From: Novosphingobium clariflavum | Lineage (GTDB): Bacteria > Pseudomonadota > Alphaproteobacteria > Sphingomonadales > Sphingomonadaceae | Reading direction: 5' to 3' | NCBI RefSeq assembly: GCF_026420865.1 | Contig: NZ_JAPCWC010000007.1 | Location: 1 to 64,000 of the forward strand | Length of the DNA: 64,000 nt | In this document: positions 51,304 to 60,685 of the stretch, piece by piece | Position numbering within the stretch: position 1 is the first letter of the stretch | Layout: every line of letters starts with the position of its first letter | Notes under the pieces: generated by a model | The model's input: only the letters and a program-made list of their open reading frames with translations | Told to the model about the DNA's origin: nothing | Database searches by the model: none | Made by a program: the position numbers and the translations under genes

Positions 51304-53382
51304 TTAAATTTTTCCACCCGCGAAGGCCTTGATCTCGGCCAGGCGGATTGCCTTGCCGCCGGCCGGCGTCATCGTCACGCGCAGGCGTTCGGCCTTGACG
51401 CTTGTCCACGCGAGCCGCGTCACGCCATTGGCCAGCGGCGGCGCCGTCGGTGCGGCGACCTGCTGCCAGCGGCCGCCCGCCCAGACCTCGACCACCAGCT
51501 TGCGCGGCGCGGCAAACTTCGCGCCGTCCGCAAAGAAGGCCAATTCGGTGCTGCCGAGCGTGACCGGCTTGCCGAAGTCCACCGCGTACCACTGGTCCGT
51601 CTTGCCGGCGGCGGAATCCCAGCCATTGGGAAGCTCGGGATAGAACCAGGCGCGCCCATCGATGGCATCGTGCAGGTTCTCCGCCCCGGTGCCGGAGGAA
51701 GCCGCAGCCTTGGGGAAATTGCCGCGCACCAGTTGCACCGCAAGGTTCGTCTCGCGCACGATCGACGCGTTGGCCTTGCGGGCGAGCGGCACTTCCACGC
51801 GGCCAAGGTCGTCGCGGCGGGCAACTTCCGCGCCGTCGACGGAAACCGTCAGCCCCTTGCGGCCATAGCGCTTGCCGTCGGCGTCCCAGGTCACCGAAAC
51901 CGCGTGGCCGTGATAGGGCACGCGTTCGATGTGGAACCAGGCCAGCGCCTGCGCGTCGCCAGTGCCAGGCAGCAGTGGATTGACCTCCAGCACGTCGTCC
52001 GGACGCGGGCGGATGCCGACGAGACCGGTCAGGATCAGGTCGTTGTAGCCCGAGTGGAAGTAGTGATGGCTGCGATCCAGCCCGACGATCGGCTTGCCGG
52101 TCTCCGGATCGTAGTCCTCTTCCAGATCGAGCCTGTCGCCCTGATAGTGCAGTTGCGTGTACTGGCGCAGCAGGCGCATGTAGTCGCTGCGGGTGACCGG
52201 TCCGTGGTCATCATAGTGATCGAGCAGGTTGCCCATCGCCGCCAGCACCTGCGTCGTCTGGTAGGGCCAGATCGGGCCGTTCCACTGACACTCGCGCGCG
52301 TCGCCAAGATAGCGGTACTGGCGCATGTAATATTCGTAGCCCTTCTCGGCCGTGCGCATGCCCGCCTTGCCGGCCAGCGCATCGGGGGCGAGCAGGTGCG
52401 ACCAGGCCGAGGCGTACCGTCCCTCATCCGGCACGAGGTCGAACATCCAGGGCAGGTAGCCGACCAGTTCGCGATTGCGGATCGGCTCCCAGTACTTCAC
52501 GAACTCGTTGCTGACCTGATAGCGGTCGGTGAAATGGCCGAGCCTCGGATTCCACAAGTCCTGCAGGACATGCGCGCGCAGGGCCTCGGCCCGCCCGGCA
52601 TACTCCTGCGCCATCGCGGCATCACCGGCCAATTCCGCCATCTTCGCTAGCGCGCGGGCATTGGCGAACATGTAGCTGTTGATCGAGGGACGGAAGCTGT
52701 CGTCGCCCCGGAACCCGTCCTTGCCGCCCGACGCGTCGATCGAGGAGACGGTGTACTCGGTCGCGTCCAGCAGCGGTTCGACGAAGTAGAGGCCCTTGGA
52801 GAAGTCGAACTTCTCGTCCCACAGCCGGTAGACATGGCGCATGGTCCCGAGGTGGGCCAGCAGCGCCTGCCTGTCGCCATCGACGAGATAACGGCCCCAG
52901 ACCGAGTCCGCCATGTAGTCGGTGAAGTGGCGGTCGTTGCCGCCTTCGTACATGAAATTGATGTAGTCGTCGGTGAAGCGGCGGTCGTTGAGCCAGCGCC
53001 CTTCGGCGATGTGGAAGCCGCTGGCGTCGTTGAGGCTGGCGAAAGGCTCGCGCTGCCAGCCCACGTCGTCGGCGAATTCGGTGGTGATGTAGCCTTGCGC
53101 GCCGAGGTCGCGCTGGTGGGCGCGGAACAGGCCCCAGCGGTAGTAATAGACCGCATCGATCTTCGGTTCGGCGCTTTCGAAGAAGGGAATGCGCTGCTCA
53201 TACCACGCCGCATCGTTGCCGAAGCGGGCCTTGGCGATCGCGGCGATGTCGAGGCTTGGCGCCGCGCCCGGCGAAACGGCGGAGGCAGGGGAACCGGCAG
53301 AACGTGCGAAAAGAGCGGGCGGGCTGGCCGCCGTGGCAAGAAACGCCGCGGTGGCAAGGATCGTCCGTAGATTTCCGCGCAT
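51304..53382 (-). CDS. secreted six-hairpin glycoside hydrolase with discoidin-like C-terminus
   Basis: A 692-residue protein with a signal peptide. Residues about 50-540 look like an (alpha/alpha)6 glycosidase of the trehalase/GH63/MGH1-like clan: YYYRWGLFRAHQRD, DDSFRPSINSYMFANARALA, ECQWNGPIWPYQTTQVL and a late SGYNDLILTGLVG. The last 130 residues form an F5/8-type (discoidin-like) carbohydrate-binding domain. It stands at the end of the arabinan locus, so it probably acts on arabinan or arabinogalactan fragments. The exact activity is unknown to me. Confidence 0.75.
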   Translation of the reverse strand: MRGNLRTILATAAFLATAASPPALFARSAGSPASAVSPGAAPSLDIAAIAKARFGNDAAWYEQRIPFFESAEPKIDAVYYYRWGLFRAHQRDLGAQGYITTEFADDVGWQREPFASLNDASGFHIAEGRWLNDRRFTDDYINFMYEGGNDRHFTDYMADSVWGRYLVDGDRQALLAHLGTMRHVYRLWDEKFDFSKGLYFVEPLLDATEYTVSSIDASGGKDGFRGDDSFRPSINSYMFANARALAKMAELAGDAAMAQEYAGRAEALRAHVLQDLWNPRLGHFTDRYQVSNEFVKYWEPIRNRELVGYLPWMFDLVPDEGRYASAWSHLLAPDALAGKAGMRTAEKGYEYYMRQYRYLGDARECQWNGPIWPYQTTQVLAAMGNLLDHYDDHGPVTRSDYMRLLRQYTQLHYQGDRLDLEEDYDPETGKPIVGLDRSHHYFHSGYNDLILTGLVGIRPRPDDVLEVNPLLPGTGDAQALAWFHIERVPYHGHAVSVTWDADGKRYGRKGLTVSVDGAEVARRDDLGRVEVPLARKANASIVRETNLAVQLVRGNFPKAAASSGTGAENLHDAIDGRAWFYPELPNGWDSAAGKTDQWYAVDFGKPVTLGSTELAFFADGAKFAAPRKLVVEVWAGGRWQQVAAPTAPPLANGVTRLAWTSVKAERLRVTMTPAGGKAIRLAEIKAFAGGKI

Positions 53383-53439
53383 CGTTACCCCTTCATGGTC
53401 TGGCGAGCGACTGGCAGCATTTATCGTGCAAAAACAAGA

Positions 53440-53490
53440 GCGGCCGGTTCCCGGGGTGTGTTGGGAGAGGAAACCCCGGGAACCGGCCGC
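53440..53490 (-). terminator. terminator between TonB receptor and six-hairpin glycosidase
   Basis: A perfect 18-base stem (53440-53457 with 53473-53490), 15-base loop, followed on the minus strand by CTCTTGTTTTTGC. It is strong, so the glycosidase needs its own promoter or receives only read-through. Confidence 0.85.
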
Positions 53491-53546
53491 CGGTGGCAGG
53501 CTGCAACGCGAATGGCGATCCGCTGCGGCCTGCCGGTATCAGGTCA

Positions 53547-56381
53547 TCAGAACTTGAAGCGAACGCCCGCCGCGAAGGTGCGGTCGATCAGCAGCGTGCT
53601 CGAGTTCATCGTCACCGGGCCGCCGGCCGTGTCGTACTTGTAGTAGTTCTGCTGCTTGGCCTTGGTGAGGTTCACCGCATCGAAGGTCAGGCCGATGTCG
53701 TCGGTGATGTTGTAGGTGAGCTGGAAGTCCAGGCTCTTCTCGGGCTTGCGCCACATGCCGATCGGGTTGGCGAAGGCCCGCGCCTCGTTGTTGTTGAGGA
53801 AGCCCTTGCGCCAGACATAGGACAGACGCGCACCGACCGGGCCGCGCTGGTAGGCCAGCGTGGCGTTGTAGGAGAACTTCGACACCGCGAAGAACGCCGA
53901 CTTGGTATAGGTGGTGTTCCCCTGCGCGTCGACTTCGGGGATCGTCTGTTCCGAGTCGAGGATCGTCGCGCTGCCCTGGAAGCCCAGACCGTCGAGGATG
54001 CTGGGCAGGTAGGTCGGGAAGTAGGTCAGGCCGATTTCCACGCCCTTGAGCACGCCGTCCGATGCGTTGGTCGGGCGGGTGACCTGGAAGTAGTCGGTCG
54101 CGGTGCTGCCCTCGATCGTGTTGTTGGGGATGTATTCCAGCGTGGTGAGCGGAACGACCAGGCCCTTGATCTCGCGGCGGAAGCCGGTGACGAAGATCGC
54201 GCTGTTGCGCTCGAAGTACCATTCGATCGCAAGGTCGTAGTTCTTCGAGGTGGTCGCCTTCAGGTTGGCGTTGCCCGCGCTGCCGGTACCGAAGCCGAGG
54301 CCCGAAAGGTCGCCGGTGAGCGAGACGTTCGGGTTGAGGTCGCCGAAGGCCGGACGGCGCAGCGTCTCACCGTAGTTGAAGCGGATGCGCAGGTTCGGCG
54401 TGATCTCGTAACGCGCCGTGAAGCTGGGCAGCAGCTTGGCCTCGCCGGTCGACACGCCGGTCCGGGCAAAGCCGTTGTAACGATCGAAATAGTTGTAGTC
54501 GGTATCGATCGTGACGAGGCGCGCGCCGCCCTCGATCATCAGCGGGCGACCGAAGATGTCGATCTGGCCGTCAGCCATCACGTAGCCAGCCAGCGTCACT
54601 TCGTTGATGTCGAACACGCGGCCGAACGACATCTGGTCGGACAGCAGCAGGTTCGGGTTCACCGCCTGATAGAGCGAACGGATGGCATCGGCGTTCTTGT
54701 AGAGCGCCGGGCCGTTGGCGAGCACCCAACTGGTCGGCACATCGGCGCGGCCGTCGAAGAAGCCGCTGTTGGTGAAGGTGTAATCGTCACCCAGCGAGGC
54801 CAGCGTGCCGCCCAGAGCGCCGGCGCTCTGTTCCCGCACGAAGGTGCTGGCGCTGCGGTTGTCGTAGCGGAAGCCCGCCTTGATGCGACGCAGGAAACCT
54901 TCGTCCCATTCGTAATAACCGTCGAGCTGGAACGTCCAGGCGCTGCCCTTGCTCTTGTTGCCGTTGTCGAACAGGTCGCCGACCGTCCAGGCATTGGCAT
55001 CGGTCAGCACTTCGGGCGTGCCGAAGCTGTAGGACGGGATGCCGCCGCCGGCATTGAAGTCGACGTCGAGATCCAGCGGACCGCGGTTGGTGCGCATCGC
55101 GAAGAACGAGGTTTCGTTCTTGCTGTCCTGATAGGCGAGGTCGGCGGTGATCTTGCCGCGCGCACCCACGTCCCAGGCCGCGTTCAGGGCATAGACGTAG
55201 CTGTCGGTCTTGTTGGTCGAATAGTCGGCGCTGTTGAAGCCGGCCACATCGCCCATCGTGCGCGACTTGATGATGTTGGTGCCGTCGTAAAGCTCGAAGG
55301 TCGAGCCCGGCTTGCTGCCGAGATCGCCCCACCAGTCGGCGTAGCTGAACATCATCGAGTTGAAGGTCGTGCCGCGGAAGCCGGTGTAATAGAACTCGGC
55401 GGTGTAGGTCGAACGGTCGTTCGGCGCCCACTGGAAGGCCGCGTTGATCGAGGGACGCTCACGCTTGCCATAGAGGTCGGAGCTGATGACCGCGTCGCGC
55501 GAGAGGTAGTAAGGCACCTCCACGCCGTCGATGTTCAGCGTCGAACCCGGGGTGGTCGGCAGACCGGCATTGAGGCCCGGCGTCCAGTAGGGGTTGCTCG
55601 GGTCGGTGCGCGGGAAGATGCGCTGGAGCGGCGTCAGCCAGGTGCCCGAAGGCGGATTTTCGGTGGCGAACGGCACCAGCGCACCGGCCTGCACGTTCTG
55701 GTTACGATACTTGGCGCGCGTGTAGCTGCCGTTGATCAGGAAGCCCATCTCGCCGATGCCGGTTTCCCAGCGATCGCTGACCAGCAGCGCCACGTTGGGA
55801 TTAAACTTGTCGGCCAGTTCGCTGTAGACGCCGCGGGCGAGGCCCGAGATCGTGAAACCGTCGAAGTCGAACGGACGGCGCGTGGCGACGTCGATCTGGC
55901 CGGCAAGGCCGAATTCGAGCTGGTCGGCCGAACGCGTCTTGTAGACGTCGATCTTGCGCACGAGGTTCGAGGAAATGTCCTGCAGCGCAAACGAGGTTCC
56001 CGCCGCCGTGAAGATGTTGCGACCGTTCCAGGTGGTGACAGGATCGGACAGGCCGCGGATCGTGATCGTGCCGGTTTCACCGCCCGCACGGTCGGTCACC
56101 TGGATGCCGGTCACGCGCTGGAGCGCCTCGACGACGTTGTTGTCGGGCAGCTTGCCCACGTCTTCGGCCACGATCGAATCGACGATCTGGATGTTGTTCT
56201 TGCGGCTATTGAGCGCGCCGACGATCGACGCGCGCACGCCGGTCACGATGATGTCTTCGGTGCTGGGTGCAGCGGCATCGTCGGCAACGGCCTGCGGTGC
56301 GGTGTCCTGAGCCTGGGCAACGCTGGCGAGGCCGAGCGCGAGAACGGATGCCGTGCAGAAAGCAAATGGCTTGAGCGCCAT
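53547..56381 (-). CDS. TonB-dependent outer-membrane receptor for arabinan oligosaccharides
   Basis: A 944-residue receptor. Signal peptide (LALGLASVAQA), a TonB box-like EDIIVTG, a plug domain (NVVEALQRVTGIQVTDRAGG, then ITIRGL) and a long beta-barrel ending in the aromatic Phe (VRFKF) typical of barrels. GGAGGG lies before the ATG at 56381. Its place among arabinan-degrading enzymes suggests it imports arabino-oligosaccharides. A set of GACTAAT half-sites lies upstream. Confidence 0.93.
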   Translation of the reverse strand: MALKPFAFCTASVLALGLASVAQAQDTAPQAVADDAAAPSTEDIIVTGVRASIVGALNSRKNNIQIVDSIVAEDVGKLPDNNVVEALQRVTGIQVTDRAGGETGTITIRGLSDPVTTWNGRNIFTAAGTSFALQDISSNLVRKIDVYKTRSADQLEFGLAGQIDVATRRPFDFDGFTISGLARGVYSELADKFNPNVALLVSDRWETGIGEMGFLINGSYTRAKYRNQNVQAGALVPFATENPPSGTWLTPLQRIFPRTDPSNPYWTPGLNAGLPTTPGSTLNIDGVEVPYYLSRDAVISSDLYGKRERPSINAAFQWAPNDRSTYTAEFYYTGFRGTTFNSMMFSYADWWGDLGSKPGSTFELYDGTNIIKSRTMGDVAGFNSADYSTNKTDSYVYALNAAWDVGARGKITADLAYQDSKNETSFFAMRTNRGPLDLDVDFNAGGGIPSYSFGTPEVLTDANAWTVGDLFDNGNKSKGSAWTFQLDGYYEWDEGFLRRIKAGFRYDNRSASTFVREQSAGALGGTLASLGDDYTFTNSGFFDGRADVPTSWVLANGPALYKNADAIRSLYQAVNPNLLLSDQMSFGRVFDINEVTLAGYVMADGQIDIFGRPLMIEGGARLVTIDTDYNYFDRYNGFARTGVSTGEAKLLPSFTARYEITPNLRIRFNYGETLRRPAFGDLNPNVSLTGDLSGLGFGTGSAGNANLKATTSKNYDLAIEWYFERNSAIFVTGFRREIKGLVVPLTTLEYIPNNTIEGSTATDYFQVTRPTNASDGVLKGVEIGLTYFPTYLPSILDGLGFQGSATILDSEQTIPEVDAQGNTTYTKSAFFAVSKFSYNATLAYQRGPVGARLSYVWRKGFLNNNEARAFANPIGMWRKPEKSLDFQLTYNITDDIGLTFDAVNLTKAKQQNYYKYDTAGGPVTMNSSTLLIDRTFAAGVRFKF

Positions 56382-56434
56382 GGATCAACCCTCCCATGTG
56401 GGGCTGGCCCATACCATGCCCCTTAGATTACTCA

Positions 56435-56457
56435 GACTAATTATTAGTCGGACTAAT
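56435..56457. promoter_or_regulatory. overlapping palindromic operator before the TonB receptor
   Basis: Half-sites GACTAAT (56435-56441), ATTAGTC (56443-56449) and GACTAAT (56451-56457) stand at an exact eight-base step, forming two overlapping palindromes. An outer AGATTA/TAATCT pair (56425 and about 56454) encloses them. It is a likely binding site for a GntR- or LacI-type sugar regulator. No regulator gene is in the window. Confidence 0.65.
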
Positions 56458-56546
56458 CTCACGCAAGCGGAAAAGCAAAAACGCTGCAAAAATGATGAAA
56501 TAAGTGTGGCACATTTAACGCACATGGCCCGGAGCAACCACAGAAA

Positions 56547-56576
56547 AGCCCCGCGCGGCGGCTGCCGGGCGGGGCT
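56547..56576 (-). terminator. terminator after the GH43 gene
   Basis: AGCCCCGC (56547-56554) with GCGGGGCT (56569-56576), followed by TTTT on the minus strand. It separates the hydrolase operon from the TonB receptor, which then starts from its own promoter. Confidence 0.7.
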
Positions 56577-56619
56577 CTCGTTTGCTTCTGGTCTGAGTTT
56601 ATGACGCGCTTTCAGCGCG

Positions 56620-58041
56620 TCAGTCGACCTTCCATGCGCTCGCGGCATCCTGGCCCGGCGCCAGCCGCAGACCGTCCGGTGCCACCGTCAGGGCCTTGGC
56701 CGGATCGCTCGCCGAAACGAATCGCACCGCGCCCCCGCCTGCCGCCACGCGGCGGAACTTCTGCCCGGGCGCGGCCGAGCGCGGCGCCACGGCAACGCCG
56801 CCATCGTCCGACGCGGTAAGGCAATGATCGGACAGGAGGATCGGCGAGAGCGTCACCGTGCCCTCACCCGCATCTTCCACACGGAACTGGGTCTGCGGCA
56901 GCGCCACCCTGGCGCTGGTCATGCGGGTGCCCTCGTGCGCCATGTAGGTGCCCGGGCGGGCGACCGAGACGAAGCGGTCCGGCATCGCGCCATTGCCCAC
57001 CGGCACGCCGAAATCGGGCATGCCCTTGTCGTCGAAATAGAGGCGCTGGACGCGGGTGTGGCGGTCCGGGTTGAACAGCGGATCGCCCTGGATCGCCTCG
57101 TAGTCGCGGCCATGGTAGACCAGCAGGGGACGGCCCTGCTCGTCTTCGGTGAAGCTGTTGTGGCCGGGGCCGTAGACCGAGGTTTCGCGGCAGGTCACGA
57201 AGACCGGCTCGGGCGACTTGGTCCAGGCCTTGGCGTCCATCAGGTTCGCCTCGGCATCGATCGACAGCAGGCCGAGGCAGTAACGCGCATCGGTGGCACT
57301 GGCCGAGTAGGTCATGAACAGCTTGCCGGCGTGCTCGATCACCGCCGGGGCCTCGTTGACCTTGTAGCCGCGGATTTCCCAGTCGAGCGTCGGCACCGAA
57401 AGCCGCGTCGGCGCGGCCGAGAGCGTCAGCGCGTCCTTCATCGGGGCGATGTAGAGGTTCGAGTTGGTCTCGATGCCCGGCTCACGCTGCGCCCACGAGA
57501 AGTAGCGCACGCCGCGATGGATGAAGCTGGTCGAATCGAGGTTGAAGCTGTCCCAAGGCGCCTTGAACTCGCCCAGAACGCTCCAGTTGCCGGTCATCGG
57601 GTCGGGACCGTCGCAGACCACGGCAAAGGTGCGGATGCGGAACACGTCCTCGCCGCCGCCGCTCGGTCCGGCGGCGAAGTACATGACCCAGCGGTTGTCG
57701 ATCAGGTGCAGTTCGGGCGCCCAGAGGAAGCCGGACATCGGGCCGGTCTTCTCATGGCGCCACAGCACGCGTTCCTCGGCGGTGGCGAGACCGGCGACGG
57801 TCTTGGAACGGCGCAGCACGAGGCGGTCGTACTCGGGCACCGAGCCGGTCAGGTAATAGTTGCCGTCGTGATGACGGAAGACCTGCGCGTCGGCGCGCTG
57901 GCGGACCAGCGGATTGACGGGGACGGGCGTAGCCGAGGGCGCCGCGCTCGATCCGAGCGCGCCCTTTCCGGCAGAAGTGCAGGCCATCGGCAGCATCGCG
58001 GCTCCGGCAGCGAAGGCGCGGCGCGAAAGGGGCAAATTCAT
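56620..58041 (-). CDS. GH43-family exo-alpha-L-arabinofuranosidase/arabinanase, lipoprotein or Tat-exported
   Basis: A 473-residue enzyme. The N-terminus has twin arginines (LSRRAFAAGAAM) and a lipobox-like PMACTS. The five-bladed GH43 residues are Asp51 (ADAQVF), Asp169 (FNLDSTSF) and Glu230 (KVNEAPAV). The last 130 residues form a beta-rich accessory domain like those binding arabinofuranosyl chains. It probably releases arabinose from arabinan in the periplasm. The substrate is taken from context. Confidence 0.85.
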   Translation of the reverse strand: MNLPLSRRAFAAGAAMLPMACTSAGKGALGSSAAPSATPVPVNPLVRQRADAQVFRHHDGNYYLTGSVPEYDRLVLRRSKTVAGLATAEERVLWRHEKTGPMSGFLWAPELHLIDNRWVMYFAAGPSGGGEDVFRIRTFAVVCDGPDPMTGNWSVLGEFKAPWDSFNLDSTSFIHRGVRYFSWAQREPGIETNSNLYIAPMKDALTLSAAPTRLSVPTLDWEIRGYKVNEAPAVIEHAGKLFMTYSASATDARYCLGLLSIDAEANLMDAKAWTKSPEPVFVTCRETSVYGPGHNSFTEDEQGRPLLVYHGRDYEAIQGDPLFNPDRHTRVQRLYFDDKGMPDFGVPVGNGAMPDRFVSVARPGTYMAHEGTRMTSARVALPQTQFRVEDAGEGTVTLSPILLSDHCLTASDDGGVAVAPRSAAPGQKFRRVAAGGGAVRFVSASDPAKALTVAPDGLRLAPGQDAASAWKVD

Positions 58042-58100
58042 GACGGTCCTCTTCCGTTATCGGGTTTCATTCTGGTGTCCCGGATCGCTCCGGGGAAAAG

Positions 58101-58128
58101 GACACCCCGGCACAGGGGCCGGGGTGTC
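58101..58128. promoter_or_regulatory. stem-loop between the two GH43 genes
   Basis: GACACCCCGG, CACAGGGG loop, CCGGGGTGTC: a perfect ten-base stem in the 99-base spacer. No T-run. It may stabilise the upstream mRNA or reduce downstream expression. Confidence 0.5.
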
Positions 58129-58140
58129 AGCTGGTGGGTC

Positions 58141-59169
58141 TCAGTATTGCGCCGCAGGCCAGCCGTCGGCGCCCCAGACGATCGGCGCGATGCGCAGCGT
58201 CGGGCGGCCTTCGGCTTCCTTGTCGTAGGCGTGGTAGACGAGGTAGGTCGTACCGTCCTTGTCGGTGAAGGCGCCCGCGTGGCCGGGGCCGCGGAAGCGC
58301 TGCTTCTCCTCCAGATCGGCGCGCAGCAGGATGGTGCCGCCGCCCTGCATCATGTCGCTGCCGTCCTTGCCCTTGTAGGGGCCGGTGATCTTCTTCGCGC
58401 GCGAGACGACCGTGTAATAGGTGCTGTTCACGCCCTTGCAGCAATAGTCGTAGCTGGCGATCAGGTAGTACCAGCCGCCGTGCGGGATGATGAACGGCGC
58501 CTCGATCGGGGCCGGGCCACCTGCCGGAGCGGGGCGGCGGGCGATCGCGTAGGGTTCGGTGCCGGGCGCCACCTTGCCGGTCTTCGGATCGAGCGGGAAC
58601 AGCTTGATCCCGCTCCAGAAGCTGCCGAGCGAGAGCCACTGGCGGCCCTGATCGTCCTGCACGAAGTTCGGGTCGATGGCGTTGAAGTCATCGTCATGGG
58701 TGGACATGACGACCAGCCCCTGATCCTTCCAGCCATAGCCCTTGGCCTTGGGATCGAGCGTCTTGCTGGTCGCAAGGCCGATCGCCGAACGGTTCGAGCC
58801 GAAAGTCGAAACCGAGTAATAGAGCCGGTATTCGCCGTTCACGTAAGAAATGTCCGGCGCCCAGATGCCTTCGGTGCCGGGCACGGCCTGCCTGGCCCAT
58901 GCCGGAATCTCGGCAAAGACGGAGCCTGCATCCTTCCAGGTCTTGAGGTCCTTGGAAGTCTTGATGCCGACGTAGCGGCCCACCGTGGAGAAGACGTAGT
59001 AGGTGTCGCCCTCGCGGATGATGACCGGATCGTGGACCACGAGGTCCCCGGACATCTGCGCGTTCAGCGTCGGCGCGCCATCGGCCTGCGTCGGCCGTTC
59101 TTGGGCACCGACGCTACCGGTCAGGCCCAGCGCGGCGAGACCGAGCAGGAACGAAAACTTGCGGATCAT
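58141..59169 (-). CDS. GH43 endo-1,5-alpha-L-arabinanase-like enzyme, secreted
   Basis: A 342-residue enzyme with a signal peptide (FSFLLGLAALGLTGSVGA). GH43 catalytic residues are Asp47 (VHDPVI), Asp166 (NAIDPNF) and Glu223 (IEAPFII), with the arabinanase-type GIWAPDISYVNGEYRLYYSV. The GPGHAG loop is typical of endo-arabinanases. It would cut the alpha-1,5 backbone inside arabinan. The start at 59169 is two bases after the aldolase gene ends. Confidence 0.9.
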   Translation of the reverse strand: MIRKFSFLLGLAALGLTGSVGAQERPTQADGAPTLNAQMSGDLVVHDPVIIREGDTYYVFSTVGRYVGIKTSKDLKTWKDAGSVFAEIPAWARQAVPGTEGIWAPDISYVNGEYRLYYSVSTFGSNRSAIGLATSKTLDPKAKGYGWKDQGLVVMSTHDDDFNAIDPNFVQDDQGRQWLSLGSFWSGIKLFPLDPKTGKVAPGTEPYAIARRPAPAGGPAPIEAPFIIPHGGWYYLIASYDYCCKGVNSTYYTVVSRAKKITGPYKGKDGSDMMQGGGTILLRADLEEKQRFRGPGHAGAFTDKDGTTYLVYHAYDKEAEGRPTLRIAPIVWGADGWPAAQY

Positions 59170-59171
59170 GC

Positions 59172-59804
59172 TCAGCCCCCGGCCGCGTTCCATGCAGCGA
59201 CCAGTTCGGCCGCCTTGGCGCCGACCGTCGCGGCATCGAAGCCGGGCTTGTAGAGGCTGCCGCCGACGCCGATGCCGTAGACGCCCGCCGCGCGGTATTC
59301 CGCGACATTGGCCGCGCCCACGCCGCCGACCGCCCAGACGCGGCTGGTCTTGGGGAGCACTTCGCGGATCGCCTTGATGTAGCTGCTGCCCAGCACCGAG
59401 CCGGGGAACAGCTTGAGGTCGCGGGCGCCTGCCGCCACGGCGGCAAACGCCTCGGTCGGGGTCAGGAAGCCGGGCAGGACGTCCATGCCGAGTTCGATCG
59501 AACGCGTGATGACGGCCGGATCGACATTGGGGGAGACCATGAACGTGCCGCCCACGCCCGCCAGCGTCTCGGCCAGATCGGTGCCGATCACGGTGCCGCC
59601 GCCGATCGCCGCGCGGTCGCCCAGCGCCTCTACCATGGCGCCGATCGAGCCCGCCGGATCGGGCGAGTTGAACGGCACTTCGATGATGCGCACACCGGCT
59701 TCCACCAGCGCTTCGCCGATTTCGACCGCCTCATGGGTCTGGATGCCGCGCAGGATCGCCACAACGGGTGCATGGCCTGCGGCCAGAACGTCTTCGATCT
59801 TCAT
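59172..59804 (-). CDS. dgoA: 2-dehydro-3-deoxy-6-phosphogalactonate aldolase
   Basis: A 210-residue class I aldolase of the KDPG/KDPGal family. Glu42 (IIEVPFNSP) and the Schiff-base Lys131 (RDLKLFPGS) are visible, and the VPFNSP form is typical of the KDPGal type. It splits KDPGal to pyruvate and glyceraldehyde 3-phosphate. Its start overlaps dgoK by four bases. It implies galactose use alongside arabinose. Confidence 0.93.
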   Translation of the reverse strand: MKIEDVLAAGHAPVVAILRGIQTHEAVEIGEALVEAGVRIIEVPFNSPDPAGSIGAMVEALGDRAAIGGGTVIGTDLAETLAGVGGTFMVSPNVDPAVITRSIELGMDVLPGFLTPTEAFAAVAAGARDLKLFPGSVLGSSYIKAIREVLPKTSRVWAVGGVGAANVAEYRAAGVYGIGVGGSLYKPGFDAATVGAKAAELVAAWNAAGG

Positions 59805-60685
59805 GCCTTCTGTCCTTTCGCGATGGCGAGCCCGGCGAGAACCGCCGCATCGCCATCGATCTTGCGCGAGGTGCAGCCACGGGCCGCCAGCGCGCGATCA
59901 TAATGCGCCACAAGCGCCTGGTCGCCGATCAGCACCACCGAAATGCCTTCCGGCACTTGCGCGGCGACTTCGCCGCCGATCAGCAGACCGGAGATATAGC
60001 CGCGCGACCAGTCTTTCGAGCGTCCATCGAGCATGCGCGCGGCGCGGGCCTCGAACAGGGCGCCGGTCAGCGGTTCCTCGCAGCGTTCGACGCCGCGCGC
60101 GAAACCGTCGTCGAAGCTCCCCTGCCCCGGCGTATCCGGTCCGGTCAGCGTCGACTGGCCGGCCAGCAGCGCAAACAGTTCGCCGGTCGGATGGGTACGG
60201 AAGCCGACGATCGTGCCGTTCACCACCGAGACCCACTTGCAGTGGGTGCCGGGCAGCGCGATCAGATGCTCGCCCACCGCCAGTTCGGGATGGAGCGCGA
60301 GGGCGCCGAAGACTTGCGCCTCCTCGCCCCGCATCACTTCGGGCACGCCCTCGGAATCCTTGCAGCTCAGCCCCGGCAGCACCGAGACCGGGATGCCGGC
60401 CACTTCCAGCCGCGTGCGCGAGGACAGCCAGTGGGCCGCGTCCGCCGGGCAGGCCGCGTAGCCTGCCGCGACGAGCGCACCCGGAGCGCCGGCCATGCCG
60501 CAAAGCACGACTTCGGACAGCGCCCCTTCCGCCTTCCAGACGTCCAGCCTTTCGGCCAGCGCGCCCTCGGCATCGCCGGCGAGCGCGCCCGGCCCATCGA
60601 GCCGGGCGTCGACATCGCCGCCGTCCATACGGAACAACCTCAGGCGCGTGGTGCCCCAGTCTCCGACGACGTGCTTCACGCTCAT
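59801..60685 (-). CDS. dgoK: 2-dehydro-3-deoxygalactonokinase
   Basis: A 294-residue kinase that phosphorylates 2-keto-3-deoxygalactonate. It begins MSVKHVVGDWGTTRLRLF, the DgoK ATP-binding start, with later LPGTHCKWVSVVNGTIVGF. Its ATG overlaps the GH51 stop (ATGA), and its stop overlaps the dgoA start, so the three are translated in sequence. Confidence 0.93.
   Translation of the reverse strand: MSVKHVVGDWGTTRLRLFRMDGGDVDARLDGPGALAGDAEGALAERLDVWKAEGALSEVVLCGMAGAPGALVAAGYAACPADAAHWLSSRTRLEVAGIPVSVLPGLSCKDSEGVPEVMRGEEAQVFGALALHPELAVGEHLIALPGTHCKWVSVVNGTIVGFRTHPTGELFALLAGQSTLTGPDTPGQGSFDDGFARGVERCEEPLTGALFEARAARMLDGRSKDWSRGYISGLLIGGEVAAQVPEGISVVLIGDQALVAHYDRALAARGCTSRKIDGDAAVLAGLAIAKGQKA

Noticed and set aside
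53256..56426. A 1056-codon plus-strand open frame
   Set aside because: Antisense to the TonB receptor. The translation is Arg/Gly/Val-rich low-complexity sequence with no domain.
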